This document shows positions 1-10,664 of a stretch of 64,000 nt of DNA, piece after piece (position 1 is the stretch's first letter; every line of letters begins with the position of its first letter). The position numbers and the translations under genes are program-made. Source of the DNA: Microbacterium sp. ACRRU (lineage in GTDB: Bacteria > Actinomycetota > Actinomycetes > Actinomycetales > Microbacteriaceae); NCBI RefSeq assembly GCF_022346945.1, contig NZ_JAKRNI010000009.1:1-64000 (forward strand), written 5' to 3'. Below the pieces are notes generated by a model. That model was given only the letters and a program-made list of their open reading frames with translations. It was not told where the DNA came from and searched no databases.

Positions 1-226
1 GGCTGGGGGAGTCCGTGCTGGACGGGGCGGGCGTGGGCGCCCCGGGCCCGGCGACGAAGTACGCCGTCTGCAGTCCGATCGCCCCGGCGATCACCACGAG
101 TCCGACACCGAGGCCCACGAGGTTGTCGCGCACACGCCGGCGCACCTGAAGACGGTGGAGCTCCTGCCGCGCCTGGTACACCCGGGCACGTTCTCGACTC
201 TGCCGGTCCTTGCCACCTGTCGCCAC
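1..226 (-). CDS. N-terminal fragment of a membrane-anchored protein, possibly cyclophilin-type PPIase
   Basis: Leftward gene cut by the window edge; about 75 residues are visible from a GTG start. The fragment has a strongly basic, Arg/Gln-rich cytoplasmic stretch (residues 1-35), one hydrophobic segment (about 36-58, LVGLGVGLVVIAGAIGL) and the start of a Pro/Ala/Ser/Thr-rich linker. A GAAGAGG-like ribosome site precedes the GTG. This layout fits the single-pass peptidyl-prolyl isomerases often found beside rarA in actinobacteria, but the catalytic domain lies outside the window, so that name is inference from context. The gene is divergent from rarA and shares a 108-bp intergenic region with it. 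Confidence 0.6.
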   Translation of the reverse strand, partial: MATGGKDRQSRERARVYQARQELHRLQVRRRVRDNLVGLGVGLVVIAGAIGLQTAYFVAGPGAPTPAPSSTDSPS

Positions 227-322
227 ATCGACCTCTTCTCACCGCTCATCGGCCGCCGTCGATCCTACGCATCGACGACGAGAGGCGACAAAGAGGCAGG
301 ATCCGATGTCCGACGTCGCGAT

Positions 323-334
323 TAGCCTGGATCG
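323..334 (+). promoter_or_regulatory. -10 box and leaderless start of rarA
   Basis: TAGCCT at 323-328 is followed by exactly 6 nt and then the GTG start at 335. This places the expected transcription start on the start codon. No ribosome-binding site is visible before the GTG and no good -35 is seen. Confidence 0.5.
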
Positions 335-1759
<1,425 letters not shown>

Positions 1760-1782
1760 AGCGGCCCGAGAACCCGCTCTGG

Positions 1783-1788
1783 TACGAT
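1783..1788 (+). promoter_or_regulatory. Candidate -10 box for rpsD
   Basis: TACGAT fits the TANNNT actinobacterial -10. It would give a leader of about 145 nt before the rpsD start. No convincing -35 is seen. Confidence 0.35.
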
Positions 1789-1892
1789 GAATCGGCTCGA
1801 AACAGGGTTTTCGGGCATCCCCTCCTTCCAGTGATCACCTCTCGGTGCGCCCCGGCGTGCGTTCCGAAACGGGCGGAAGGGGGCGATACGTC

Positions 1893-1918
1893 CGTGAGCC
1901 GCGAAAGGCGCGGCCACG
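1893..1918 (+). promoter_or_regulatory. Leader hairpin just upstream of rpsD
   Basis: CGTG-a-GCCGCG (1893-1903), loop AAAGG, then CGCGGC-CACG (1909-1918): ten paired bases with one bulged A. The stem ends 5 nt before the AAGGAG ribosome site of rpsD. Ribosomal protein S4 controls its own mRNA in several bacteria, so a regulatory role is possible but unproven here. Confidence 0.45.
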
Positions 1919-1937
1919 TCATCGGAAGGAGTACTTC

Positions 1938-2567
1938 GTGGCAACGAAGTCCCAGGACCGCCGCAAGGTCCGTCTGTCGCGCGCCCTCGGCGTCGCGCTC
2001 ACCCCGAAGGCCGCCCGCTACCTCGAGAAGCGTCCCTACGCTCCGGGCGAGCACGGCCGCACCAAGCGCAAGGCCGACAGCGACTACGCCGTCCGTCTGC
2101 GTGAGAAGCAGCGTCTGCGCGAGCAGTACGGCATCCGCGAGAAGCAGCTGCGCATCGCGTTCAACGAGGCCCGCCGCACCGACGGCCTGACCGGTGAGAA
2201 CCTGGTCGAGCTGCTCGAGATGCGTCTGGACGCTCTGGTCGTGCGTTCGGGCTTCGCCCGCACCACCGCGCAGGCGCGCCAGCTCGTCGTTCACCGCCAC
2301 ATCCTGGTCGACGGCCAGCTCGTGGACCGCCCGTCGTTCCGCGTGAAGCCGGGTCAGCTCATCCACGTCAAGGCCAAGAGCGAGGGCCTCGAGCCCTTCC
2401 AGGTCGCGGCCGCCGGTGGGCACGCCGAGGTGCTGCCGCCCGTTCCGGGCTACCTCGAGGTCGACCTCTCGACGCTGCAGGCGCGCCTCGTGCGTCGCCC
2501 GAAGCGTGCCGAGGTGCCCGTCACGTGTGACGTGCAGCTCGTCGTCGAGTACTACGCCGCTCGCTGA
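1938..2567 (+). CDS. rpsD: 30S ribosomal protein S4
   Basis: Ribosomal protein S4 (uS4), a primary 16S rRNA-binding protein of the small subunit. The 209-residue product begins ATKSQDRRKVRLSRALG after the start and carries the S4 RNA-binding domain at about residues 93-160 (MRLDALVVRSGFA, then ARQLVVHRHILVDG). It lacks the N-terminal zinc-binding cysteines, so it is the zinc-independent form. The GTG at 1938 is chosen over an upstream in-frame start because AAGGAG lies at 1925-1930 and the conserved N-terminus begins there. The gene stands alone, with its own leader and a strong terminator, rather than in the alpha operon. Confidence 0.96.
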   Translation: MATKSQDRRKVRLSRALGVALTPKAARYLEKRPYAPGEHGRTKRKADSDYAVRLREKQRLREQYGIREKQLRIAFNEARRTDGLTGENLVELLEMRLDALVVRSGFARTTAQARQLVVHRHILVDGQLVDRPSFRVKPGQLIHVKAKSEGLEPFQVAAAGGHAEVLPPVPGYLEVDLSTLQARLVRRPKRAEVPVTCDVQLVVEYYAAR

Positions 2568-2585
2568 GTCCCGCACTCACGAGCC

Positions 2586-2622
2586 GAAGGGCGTCGGGTT
2601 CTCCCGGCGCCCTTCGTCGTTC
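2586..2622 (+). terminator. Intrinsic terminator of rpsD
   Basis: GAAGGGCG-t-CGGG (2586-2598), loop TTCT, CCCG-g-CGCCCTTC (2603-2615): a 13-pair stem including one G-T pair, 18 bp after the rpsD stop. The following GTCGTTC is only weakly T-rich. Confidence 0.75.
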
Positions 2623-2684
2623 CCGGGCGCGGGCACCTGCCGTTTCCGGTCGCGTTCTTGTGCCGCCCAGATGGTTCCTGCGCA

Positions 2685-2755
2685 GCACAACTCCGGCATC
2701 CCGAGTCTCGGACGGCGAGCGGTGGTCGTTCGGGGCGTTGTTGCAGGAGTTGTGC
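2685..2755. repeat. Intergenic inverted repeat between rpsD and the next gene
   Basis: GCACAACTCC at 2685-2694 is the exact reverse complement of GGAGTTGTGC at 2746-2755, and pairing continues for three more bases after one mismatch. The arms are about 50 bp apart. The 2568-2878 gap (311 bp) otherwise holds only the rpsD terminator and a -10 box near its right end. Confidence 0.5.
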
Positions 2756-2866
2756 CCACCGGCGGAGGGTCCCGGCGCGGGCCGGCGCCGGGCCGGCGCC
2801 TCACGGAGGGGGCCGGGGCGGGTGGCATCCACGGGTCCGGGCGCGCGCCCGCACGACACTGTCGCC

Positions 2867-2872
2867 TACGAT
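2867..2872 (+). promoter_or_regulatory. -10 box upstream of the small membrane protein
   Basis: TACGAT followed by 6 nt and an ATG at 2879 that is in frame with the gene starting at 2915. The spacing matches the leaderless pattern seen elsewhere in the window. Confidence 0.45.
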
Positions 2873-2914
2873 GAAGGGATGCCGCGCCCGCGGCGCTCGC
2901 TCGAGGAAGAAGTG

Positions 2915-3199
2915 GTGATCGTGAGAAGCCTCGTCTGGTTCGTATTGGGCATCGCCGGAGGGTTCGTCGCCGCGCACCTGGTCAACAAGGATCCGCGCGG
3001 TCAGGAGCTTCTCGCCCAGGTCGACGCCCGCATCAGCGAGTTCACCGACCGCATGAGCGAGGCCTACCACGCGCAGGAGACGCGTCTGTCCGACGTTCTC
3101 GACGACGCCAAGACCGTGGCCGCCACCGCCGCCGATACGGTGGCCGACGCCGCCGCGACGGTCGCCGCGGCCGCCAAGAAGGCCGCCCCCACCGACTGA
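2915..3199 (+). CDS. Small single-pass membrane protein of unknown function
   Basis: A 94-residue protein lying between rpsD and alaS. It has one hydrophobic N-terminal segment (about 5-20, LVWFVLGIAGGFVAAHLV) and then a soluble, Ala/Thr-rich amphipathic helix (about 22-94) ending in KKAAPTD. Proteins of this shape occupy this slot in related Microbacteriaceae, but no function is known to me. The GTG at 2915 follows GAGGAAG at a suitable distance; alternatives are GTG 2921 and an ATG at 2879 that lies at the predicted transcription start (106 aa). The composition suggests a helical, possibly coiled-coil cytoplasmic tail. Confidence 0.7.
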   Translation: MIVRSLVWFVLGIAGGFVAAHLVNKDPRGQELLAQVDARISEFTDRMSEAYHAQETRLSDVLDDAKTVAATAADTVADAAATVAAAAKKAAPTD

Positions 3200-3259
3200 C
3201 CTCCCGGCATCCCGCCCCGTCCGCCGGGGCGGATCCGCACGCCCACGGAAAGACCCGAC

Positions 3260-5929
3260 ATGAAAACCGCCGAGATCGCTCAGCGCTTCCTCGACTACTT
3301 CGAGAAGAAGAACCACACCATCGTGCCGTCGGCCTCGCTCGTCACCGACGACCCGGCCCTGCTGTTCACCGTCGCCGGCATGGTGCCGTTCATCCCGTAT
3401 CTCAGCGGTGTCGTTCCCGCCCCGTACCCGCGTGCGGCCGACGTGCAGAAGTGCATCCGCACCAACGACATCGAAGAGGTCGGAAAGACGCCGCGCCACG
3501 GCACGTTCTTCCAGATGCTCGGCAACTGGTCGTTCGGCGACTACTTCAAGGAAGACGCGATCCGTTACGCGTGGGAGCTGCTGACCACGTCCGAAGAGGA
3601 CGGCGGCCTCGGCTTCGATCCGAAAGACCTGTGGGTCACCGTCTACGAAGAGGACGACGAGGCGCACGACCTGTGGCGCACTCTCACCGACCTGCCCGAG
3701 GAGCGCATCCAGCGTCTCGGCAAGGACACGAACTACTGGTCGACCGGGCTGCCCGGACCGGCGGGCCCGTGTTCGGAGATCTTCTTCGACCGCGGACCGG
3801 AGTACGGCATCGACGGCGGCCCGGCCACCGACGACGACCGCTACGTCGAGATCTGGAACCTCGTGTTCATGCAGTACGAGATCACCAACGTGCGGTCGAA
3901 GTACGACTTCGACATCGTCGGCGAGCTCCCGGCGAAGAACATCGACACCGGCATGGGCCTGGAGCGCATCGCGTTCATCAAGCAGGGCGTCGACAACATG
4001 TACGAGACCGACCAGGTGCGTCCGGTGCTCGATCTCGCTGCGAAGCTGGCCGGCAAGTCCTACGGCGCGGAGTCGCACGAGGACGACGTACGCCTGCGCA
4101 TCGTCGCCGACCACGTCCGCTCCTCGCTCATGCTCCTCGCCGACGGCGTCACGCCCTCGAACGAGGGCCGCGGCTACATCCTGCGCCGCATCATGCGCCG
4201 CGCGATCCGCTCGATGCGCCTGCTCGGCGTGGAGGGCCCGACGTTCCCGGAGCTCTTCGCGGCGTCGCGTGATGCGATGAAGGAGTCCTGCCCCGAGGTC
4301 GCCTCCGACTACGCGCGCCTGTCGGCCTACGCGATCGCCGAGGAGCAGACCTTCCTCCGCACGCTGGCGGCGGGGTCGGCGATCCTCGACCAGTCGGTGA
4401 TGGATGCCAAGAGCGGCGGCACCACGACGCTGTCCGGTTCGGAGGCCTTCCTGCTGCACGACACGTACGGCTTCCCGATCGACCTCACGCTCGAGATCGC
4501 CGAAGAGGCCGGGCTGAGCGTGGACCGCTCCGCGTTCGACGCCCTCATGCAGGAGCAGCGCGCCCGCGCGAAGGCCGACGCGCGCGCACGCAAGGGAGCG
4601 ATCGCCGACCAGAGCGCCTACCGCGATTTCCGCGCGAAGGGCGAGACGGTCTTCACCGGCTACACCGACCTCGAGACCGAGTCGACCGTGCTCGGCATCC
4701 TGGTCGACGGCCGCAGCACCGATCACGCCGTGCAGGGTCAGATCGCCGAGGTCGTCCTCGCCGAGACCGCCCTGTACGCGGAGTCCGGCGGACAGGTCGC
4801 CGACAAGGGCGTCATCGTCGGTCCCGGATACGAGCTGGAAGTGCTCGACGTGCAGCGCCCTGTGCCGGGCCTGATCAGCCACACCGTCGAGGTCACCACC
4901 GGTGAGGTGTCGGTCGACGCGCCCGCGACGACCGTGGTCGATGCCCTCAACCGCCACGCGGCGCAGCAGGCGCACTCGGCGACGCACCTCGTGCACGCCG
5001 CGATCCGCGACACCCTCGGCAAGAGCGCCACCCAGACCGGTTCACTCAACCGCGCGGGCTACATGCGCTTCGACTTCAGCTGGGGCGCGGCGCTCTCGCC
5101 CGAGACGCGCACCGAGATCGAGGACATCGCCAACAACGCCGTGCGCGACAACCTCGAGGTGACCACGCGCGTGATGTCGCTCGACGAGGCCAAGGCCGCC
5201 GGCGCCATGGCGCTCTTCGGCGAGAAGTACGGCGACACCGTCCGCATGGTCGACATCGGCGGTCCGTGGTCGCGCGAACTGTGCGGGGGGACCCACGTCT
5301 CGCGCAGCGCCGAGATCGGCCTGGTCAACCTGGTCGGCGAGTCGTCCGTCGGCGCCTCGAACCGCCGTGTCGAAGCGCTCGTCGGTCTGGACGCGTTCCG
5401 CGACCTCGCCGCGGAGCGCGCGATCGTCTCGCAGCTCTCCACGTCGCTGAAGACTCCGCGCGACCAGCTGACGACCCGCATCGCTGAGCTGTCCGCGAGC
5501 CTCAAGGCCGCGGAGAAGAAGATCGCTGCGTTCGAGGCCCGCGCTCTCACCGACCGGCTGCCGCAGCTGGTCGAGTCCGCGACCGCGGTGGGAACCGTCC
5601 GCGTCGTGGCCCAGCCCCTCGGCGAGGGTGCGTCCACCGATGACGTTCGCACTCTCGCGCTGCAGGTGCGCGACCGTCTCGGCAGCGAGGCTGCGGTGGT
5701 CGCCCTCGGCAGCGTCGCCAACGGCCGCGCCACCGTCGTCGTCGTCACCAACGACGCCGCCCGCGAGCGCGGTCTTGCGGCCGGCGCCCTCGCGAAGGCG
5801 GCGGCGGGGGTCCTCGGTGGAGGCGGTGGCGGCCGGCCCGACGTCGCCCAGGGCGGCGGAACGGATGCCGCGGCCCTGCCGCAGGCGCTCGACGGCATCG
5901 TCGCCGATGTGCGGGCGATCACGGCGTGA
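3260..5929 (+). CDS. alaS: Alanyl-tRNA synthetase
   Basis: Class II synthetase that charges tRNA-Ala and edits Ser/Gly mischarging. The 889-residue length is normal. The N-terminal catalytic domain starts MKTAEIAQRFLDYFE and includes the NDIEEVGKTPRHGTFFQMLGN region. The editing domain has the zinc-binding HSATH (about 572-576) and CGGTH (about 675-679). The C-terminal oligomerisation domain ends in a Gly-rich GGGGGGRPD stretch with the DHHA1-type motif. The ATG follows GGAAAGA. alaS heads the run alaS-ruvX-mltG-aroE, and its stop overlaps the ruvX start by 4 nt. Confidence 0.98.
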   Translation: MKTAEIAQRFLDYFEKKNHTIVPSASLVTDDPALLFTVAGMVPFIPYLSGVVPAPYPRAADVQKCIRTNDIEEVGKTPRHGTFFQMLGNWSFGDYFKEDAIRYAWELLTTSEEDGGLGFDPKDLWVTVYEEDDEAHDLWRTLTDLPEERIQRLGKDTNYWSTGLPGPAGPCSEIFFDRGPEYGIDGGPATDDDRYVEIWNLVFMQYEITNVRSKYDFDIVGELPAKNIDTGMGLERIAFIKQGVDNMYETDQVRPVLDLAAKLAGKSYGAESHEDDVRLRIVADHVRSSLMLLADGVTPSNEGRGYILRRIMRRAIRSMRLLGVEGPTFPELFAASRDAMKESCPEVASDYARLSAYAIAEEQTFLRTLAAGSAILDQSVMDAKSGGTTTLSGSEAFLLHDTYGFPIDLTLEIAEEAGLSVDRSAFDALMQEQRARAKADARARKGAIADQSAYRDFRAKGETVFTGYTDLETESTVLGILVDGRSTDHAVQGQIAEVVLAETALYAESGGQVADKGVIVGPGYELEVLDVQRPVPGLISHTVEVTTGEVSVDAPATTVVDALNRHAAQQAHSATHLVHAAIRDTLGKSATQTGSLNRAGYMRFDFSWGAALSPETRTEIEDIANNAVRDNLEVTTRVMSLDEAKAAGAMALFGEKYGDTVRMVDIGGPWSRELCGGTHVSRSAEIGLVNLVGESSVGASNRRVEALVGLDAFRDLAAERAIVSQLSTSLKTPRDQLTTRIAELSASLKAAEKKIAAFEARALTDRLPQLVESATAVGTVRVVAQPLGEGASTDDVRTLALQVRDRLGSEAAVVALGSVANGRATVVVVTNDAARERGLAAGALAKAAAGVLGGGGGGRPDVAQGGGTDAAALPQALDGIVADVRAITA

Positions 5930-6399
5930 CGGAGTTCCGCCGAGGCATCCGGCTCGGGATCGATGTCGGGCGCGCGCGCGTCGGCGTCGCCCGGTCGGAT
6001 CCCGACGGTCTGCTGGCGTTCCCGGTCGAGACGGTTCCGCGCAAAGGAGAGCCGGTGCGTCGCATCGTGGCTCTCGCGGCGGAGTACGAGGTGTTCGAGG
6101 TCCTGGTCGGCCTGCCCCTGAATCTCCGCGGCGAGGACACGCCCTCGACGACGGACGCGCGCCGCTTCGCGGGGGAGCTGGCGGCAGCCCTGGACGTTCC
6201 GGTGCGACTCGTCGACGAGCGGCTGAGCACGGTCTCGGCGCAGGGCGCCCTGCGGCAGGCGGGACGCTCCCAGCGGGATTCTCGTAGCATTGTGGATCAA
6301 GTCGCCGCTGTGGTGCTGCTGCAGCAGGCGCTCGACGTGGAGCGACAGTCCGGCGTGCCGGCCGGACCCGCCGTAGCCCCGGGACAGGAGCCCGCCTGA
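5926..6399 (+). CDS. ruvX: Putative Holliday junction resolvase RuvX/YqgF
   Basis: YqgF-family RNase H-fold nuclease (157 aa), linked to Holliday junction resolution and, in E. coli, to 16S rRNA pre-end processing. The fold's acidic sites are visible: GIDVGRARVGVA (about 11-22), the central GLPLNLRGED segment and VDERLST (about 97-103), with a final catalytic Asp in SIVDQVAAV. The GTG start overlaps the alaS stop (GTGA), which suggests translational coupling. The order alaS-ruvX-mltG is conserved across actinobacteria and supports the assignment. Confidence 0.93.
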   Translation: MTEFRRGIRLGIDVGRARVGVARSDPDGLLAFPVETVPRKGEPVRRIVALAAEYEVFEVLVGLPLNLRGEDTPSTTDARRFAGELAAALDVPVRLVDERLSTVSAQGALRQAGRSQRDSRSIVDQVAAVVLLQQALDVERQSGVPAGPAVAPGQEPA

Positions 6400-6400
6400 C

Positions 6401-8080
6401 ATGCCCGAGAACGACCCGACCGACCCCTTCGCCGAGCTGTACCGCCGTCTGCCCGATCCCCGCACCGGAGCGATGGATGCCACGGCTCGCGGCGATGAGG
6501 CCGCCGGTGACGATCGACCCGAGACACCTCAGCCGCCTTCGCGCCGCGCCGCGCGCGAAGCGCGTCGCGCCCAGACCGGTCCGACTCCCGCGAGCGGCTC
6601 GGACACACGGGATGACGCGGCGCCCGCGGCGCCCGCCGGGCCGGTTCCCGCCGCCCGCCACACAGCGCCCGCCGAACCCGTCTCGGCAGCCCGTCCCGCA
6701 GCACCGGCTGAGCCGGTTCCGACACCGCGCCCCGCGGCACCCGCGTTCGAGCACGTCGCGCGCTCGTCCGAGCAGCCCGCTGCGCCGCGAACCGCCGCGC
6801 CGGCTTCGTCGGCGCGCGAGCCCGAGCCCGCCCGGCGGTCGTCGCCGGTGCACGACCGCGAGCCGGCCCTGGTCGGCGTGGCAGCCGCCGGCGGCTCCGG
6901 GGGTTCCCGCCCCCCGGCATCCGGCTCGCTCGAAGACCTCTTCGCAGGTCGCGCGAGCACCGACGAGGTGCGGGGAGCCGCTCGGCCCCCGCGACGCCGT
7001 CGCCGCACAGGGGCCTGGGTCGCTCTGGCCATCGTCCTGGTCCTCGTGGGGGGCATCGTCGGCGGCGGGGTCGCCCTGTGGAACACCTACGGCGAGCGGG
7101 TGCAAGCGTTCTTCGGCGCGGGGGAGCCCACCGACTTCGAGCCGGGCATGGCCACGGGCGAGGCGCGCGTGACGATCGTTTCGGGCGACACCGGTGAGTC
7201 GGTCTCTCCCAAGCTCTTCGAAGCGGGGGTCACCAAGGCATCCGATTCGCTGTATCGGTACATGGTCGAGAACGCCGTGGTCTTCACCTTTCAGCCCGGG
7301 GTCTATCGCCTCCAGCAGCAGATGACCTCCGCCGCCGTTCTGGAAGCACTAGGCGACCCCGCGAACCGGCTCGACAACTCGGTCCAGTTACGAGAGGGCC
7401 TTACGCTCGACCAGTCCCTCGACGTCATCGCCGAGCAACTCAGCATGCCGCGCGAAGACCTCGACGTCGCCGTCGCAGACCCGTCGCAGTACGGCGTCCC
7501 CGCGGCGACCCTCGAGGGGTGGATCTTCCCCGCGACGTACGACTTCGACGAGGGCGTGACCGCGACCGACGTCATCGGGCGGATGGTGCAGCGCACCGTC
7601 CAGTCGCTCGACCAGGCCGGCGTCCCCGAGGCGGACCGCGAACGCATCCTGATCGTCGCGTCGATCATCGAACGCGAAGCCCGCAATCGTGACGATTTTT
7701 ACAAGGTCTCGCGCGTGATCGAGAACCGTCTGCAGCCCGGCAACCAGGAGACCTTCGGCAAGCTCGAGATGGACTCGACGGTGCAGTACGGGGCCAACGA
7801 GCTCGGCAGCGGTTCGGTCAGCACGTCGACCGAGGCGCGCAACAGCGACAACCCGTGGAACACCTACATGTACCCCGGGCTGCCCATCGGCCCCATCGCG
7901 AATCCGGGTGACCTGGCGATCGATGCCGCCATGAAGCCGGTCGACGGCCCCTGGCTGTACTTCGTCACCGTCAACCTCGACACCGGCGAAACGGTCTTCA
8001 CCTCCACCTACAGCGAGCACGAGCAGGCCGTCGCCCAGTGGCGGGCATGGTGCGCCGAGAACCCCGACGGCGGATGCTGA
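6401..8080 (+). CDS. mltG: Endolytic murein transglycosylase MltG
   Basis: Membrane-bound lytic transglycosylase of the YceG/MltG family that cleaves nascent glycan strands and sets their length. The 559 residues comprise a long disordered Pro/Ala-rich cytoplasmic region (about 1-200, much longer than in E. coli), one transmembrane segment (about 204-228), a LysM-like subdomain, and the YceG catalytic domain. The probable catalytic Glu is in IVASIIEREA (about 424). The conserved NPWNTYMYPGLPIGPIANPG block follows. The ATG lies 1 nt after the ruvX stop. The extended N-terminus is usual for actinobacterial MltG and may interact with cell-wall or division proteins. Confidence 0.94.
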   Translation: MPENDPTDPFAELYRRLPDPRTGAMDATARGDEAAGDDRPETPQPPSRRAAREARRAQTGPTPASGSDTRDDAAPAAPAGPVPAARHTAPAEPVSAARPAAPAEPVPTPRPAAPAFEHVARSSEQPAAPRTAAPASSAREPEPARRSSPVHDREPALVGVAAAGGSGGSRPPASGSLEDLFAGRASTDEVRGAARPPRRRRRTGAWVALAIVLVLVGGIVGGGVALWNTYGERVQAFFGAGEPTDFEPGMATGEARVTIVSGDTGESVSPKLFEAGVTKASDSLYRYMVENAVVFTFQPGVYRLQQQMTSAAVLEALGDPANRLDNSVQLREGLTLDQSLDVIAEQLSMPREDLDVAVADPSQYGVPAATLEGWIFPATYDFDEGVTATDVIGRMVQRTVQSLDQAGVPEADRERILIVASIIEREARNRDDFYKVSRVIENRLQPGNQETFGKLEMDSTVQYGANELGSGSVSTSTEARNSDNPWNTYMYPGLPIGPIANPGDLAIDAAMKPVDGPWLYFVTVNLDTGETVFTSTYSEHEQAVAQWRAWCAENPDGGC

Positions 8081-8910
8081 CCGACGTTCGGCATCTTGCG
8101 GTCTGGGGTGACCCGATCGACCATTCGCGGTCGCCGCTGCTGCACGCGGCGGCCTACCGCGAGTTGGGCCTGCCCTGGGAGTACGGCCGCAGGCGCGTGA
8201 GCGAAGCGGGATTCCCGCAAGCGCTGGCCGAGCGGGATGCCACGTGGCGGGGCTTGTCCCTCACGATGCCGCTCAAGCACGCGGCGGCCGCCGCGGCGGT
8301 GTCGCTCGACGAAGACGCCCGGCGCACCGGTGCGGTCAACACGCTGCTGCTGACCGACGACGGGCCGCACGGCTTCAACACCGACGTCGAGGGACTCGCG
8401 CGTGCGTTGTGGGAGATCGGTGTGAACGCGCCGCGCCGTGTGCGCATCCTCGGTGCGGGCGCGACCGCGACGTCGGCGGTCGCGGCGGCTGTCCGCCTGG
8501 GCGCCGGGGGCGTGGAGATCCGCGCACGCCGCCCCGACGCCGCGGCACCGCTCGTCGCGCTGGCCGAAACGCTCGATACCCCCGTCGTGGTCGCGCCGCT
8601 CGACGAACCCGATCCCGGGCCCGTCGATGTCACGATCGCCACCCTGCCCGGCGGAACCGACCTCGGTCACGCGGCGGAGGACCTGGCATCCGTCGGTGGC
8701 CCGCTCGTCGACGTCGTCTACGGCGGGTGGCCCACCCCGCTCGCCCGCGCATGGGATCGTGCGGGCCGCCCCGCCCACGACGGACTCGGGATGCTGCTGC
8801 ACCAGGCACTGCTGCAAGTGCGCGTGTTCGTTGGGGGCGACCCCTCCGTACCGCTCGAGCGGGAGGACGCGGTGCTCGCCGCGATGCGCACCGCCGTCAT
8901 GGGAGGATAG
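8074..8910 (+). CDS. aroE: Shikimate dehydrogenase
   Basis: NADP-dependent reduction of 3-dehydroshikimate to shikimate, step four of the shikimate pathway. The 278-residue protein has the substrate-binding motif DHSRSPLLH (about 16-24), catalytic Lys in TMPLKH (about 68), Asn/Asp in GFNTDVEGL, and a Rossmann motif [17 protein letters not shown]. The ATG at 8074 overlaps the end of mltG by 7 nt. It is preferred over an in-frame ATG at 8038 because the conserved VWGDPIDHS starts about ten residues after it. The gene leads the aroE-C-K-B-Q run. Confidence 0.95.
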   Translation: MLTDVRHLAVWGDPIDHSRSPLLHAAAYRELGLPWEYGRRRVSEAGFPQALAERDATWRGLSLTMPLKHAAAAAAVSLDEDARRTGAVNTLLLTDDGPHGFNTDVEGLARALWEIGVNAPRRVRILGAGATATSAVAAAVRLGAGGVEIRARRPDAAAPLVALAETLDTPVVVAPLDEPDPGPVDVTIATLPGGTDLGHAAEDLASVGGPLVDVVYGGWPTPLARAWDRAGRPAHDGLGMLLHQALLQVRVFVGGDPSVPLEREDAVLAAMRTAVMGG

Positions 8911-8914
8911 GACC

Positions 8915-10141
8915 ATGCTTCGCGTGCTCACGGCCGGGGAATCCCACGGCCCCGAACTGGTCGCCCTCATGGAGGGGATGCCGGCCGGTGTCCCGATCTC
9001 GCCCGCCCAGATCCGCGCCGACCTGGCGCGCCGCAAGCTCGGCTACGGTCGCGGCTCGCGCATGAAGTTCGAGGAAGACGAGCTGACGCTCTCGACCGGC
9101 ATCGTCCACGGCTTCACGATCGGCAGCCCGATCGCCCTGCGCATCGGCAACACCGAGTGGCCGAAGTGGGTCGAGGTCATGAGCCCCGAGCCCGTCGAGC
9201 TCTCGGACCGCTCCCGCGGGCGCGGTGCCGCGCTCACGCGTCCGCGTCCGGGCCACGCCGACCTCGTCGGCATGCAGAAGTACGGCTTCGACGAGGCACG
9301 ACCGATCCTGGAGCGCGCCTCTGCCCGCGAGACCGCCGCTCGCGTCGCGCTCGGCGCGGTGGCCCGCGCGTTCCTCGGCGAGCTCGGCATCCGGCTCGTG
9401 AGCCACACGCTCTCGATCGGCCCCGTGCGTGTACCCGAGGATGCCGCCCTGCCGGCGCCCGACGACGTCGATGCACTCGACGCCGATCCGCTGCGCTGCT
9501 TCCACGCCGAGACCTCCGCCGCGATGGTCGCCGAGGTCGACGACGCGAAGAAGTCCGGCGACACACTCGGCGGCATCGTCGAGGTCTTGGCCTACGGCCT
9601 GCCTCCGGGGCTCGGTTCGCACGTGCAGTGGGACCGCCGGCTGGATGCCAAGCTCGCCCAGGCGCTCATGAGCATTCAGGCGATCAAGGGCGTCGAGGTC
9701 GGCGACGGCTTCCTCACCACCACCCGCCGCGGATCGCAGGCGCACGACGAGCTGTTCGCCACCGCCGACGGCATCACCCGCTCGTCCGACCGGGCGGGCG
9801 GTACCGAGGGAGGCATGTCCACCGGCACGGTCCTGCGGGTGCGCGCGGGGATGAAGCCCATCGCGACGGTCCCGCACGCACTGCGCACCGTCGACGTCGC
9901 CACGGGCGATACCGCCGCCGCACACCACCAGCGCTCCGACGTGTGCGCCGTCCCGGCCGCGGGCGTGGTCGCCGAGGCGATGGTCGCGATCACCCTCGCC
10001 GACGCGGTGCTGGAGAAGTTCGGCGGCGACAACGTCTCCGAGACCCGCCGCAACCTCGAGTCGTACCTCGCGCACCTCCCCGAGACACTGCGCACCACGG
10101 ACGCCTCGGACGCGGCGCTGCTCGCGCATGACCTCGGCTGA
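8915..10141 (+). CDS. aroC: Chorismate synthase
   Basis: FMN-dependent conversion of EPSP to chorismate, the last step of the shikimate pathway. The 408-residue length is normal. Typical motifs are the N-terminal [35 protein letters not shown], and [10 protein letters not shown]. The ATG at 8915 is preceded by GGAGGATAG, whose GGAGG overlaps the aroE stop region. The last 14 nt overlap aroK. Together with aroK, aroB and aroQ this gives five of the seven shikimate steps in one run; aroA and the DAHP synthase gene are not in this window. Confidence 0.97.
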   Translation: MLRVLTAGESHGPELVALMEGMPAGVPISPAQIRADLARRKLGYGRGSRMKFEEDELTLSTGIVHGFTIGSPIALRIGNTEWPKWVEVMSPEPVELSDRSRGRGAALTRPRPGHADLVGMQKYGFDEARPILERASARETAARVALGAVARAFLGELGIRLVSHTLSIGPVRVPEDAALPAPDDVDALDADPLRCFHAETSAAMVAEVDDAKKSGDTLGGIVEVLAYGLPPGLGSHVQWDRRLDAKLAQALMSIQAIKGVEVGDGFLTTTRRGSQAHDELFATADGITRSSDRAGGTEGGMSTGTVLRVRAGMKPIATVPHALRTVDVATGDTAAAHHQRSDVCAVPAAGVVAEAMVAITLADAVLEKFGGDNVSETRRNLESYLAHLPETLRTTDASDAALLAHDLG

Positions 10142-10664
10142 GGCCGGTCAGGGCGCCCTCGTCCTCATCGGACCGATGGGTGCCGGAAAGACGAGTGTCG
10201 GGCGCCGGGTGGCCCGCACCCTCGGCTTGCCGTTCCGCGACAGCGACAAGATCGTCGTCCGGGACCACGGTCCGATCCCGGAGCTGTTCGCCCAGCACGG
10301 CGAGGCGCACTTCCGAGACCTCGAACGTGCGGCCGTGGCCGAGGCTCTCGCCGCCGGGGGAGTGGTCGCGCTCGGCGGGGGCGCGGTGCTCGACCCGCGA
10401 ACCCGCGAACGCCTCGCCGACCATCGCGTCGTGCTGTTGACGGTGGCGCCGAACGTCGTGGCATCCCGGATCCACGGCGACGGGCGCCCGCTGCTACAGG
10501 GCGAGGACCCCGTGCAGCGCTGGCTGCGCATCTACGAGGAGCGGCGTCCGCTCTACGAATCCACCGCGCACATCACCTTCGACACATCGTCGGGCCCGCT
10601 GTCGCGCGTCGTCGACGAGATCGTGGCCTGGGCGCAGCGCGCCCCGGCCCAGGAGACCCCATGA
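10128..10664 (+). CDS. aroK: Shikimate kinase
   Basis: ATP-dependent phosphorylation of shikimate to shikimate 3-phosphate. The 178-residue P-loop kinase has Walker [12 protein letters not shown] (about 15-25), the shikimate-binding DSD motif in [13 protein letters not shown], the Gly-rich GGGAV, and the lid region with RPLLQGEDP. It overlaps aroC by 14 nt and aroB by 4 nt (ATGA), consistent with a translationally coupled operon. Confidence 0.96.
   Translation: MTSAEAGQGALVLIGPMGAGKTSVGRRVARTLGLPFRDSDKIVVRDHGPIPELFAQHGEAHFRDLERAAVAEALAAGGVVALGGGAVLDPRTRERLADHRVVLLTVAPNVVASRIHGDGRPLLQGEDPVQRWLRIYEERRPLYESTAHITFDTSSGPLSRVVDEIVAWAQRAPAQETP

Noticed and set aside
2801..4996. Long open frame on the minus strand (731 codons) across the small membrane protein gene and alaS
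   Set aside because: It is antisense to clear conserved genes, has Arg/Gly/Val-rich composition typical of mirror frames in GC-rich DNA, and no family motif.
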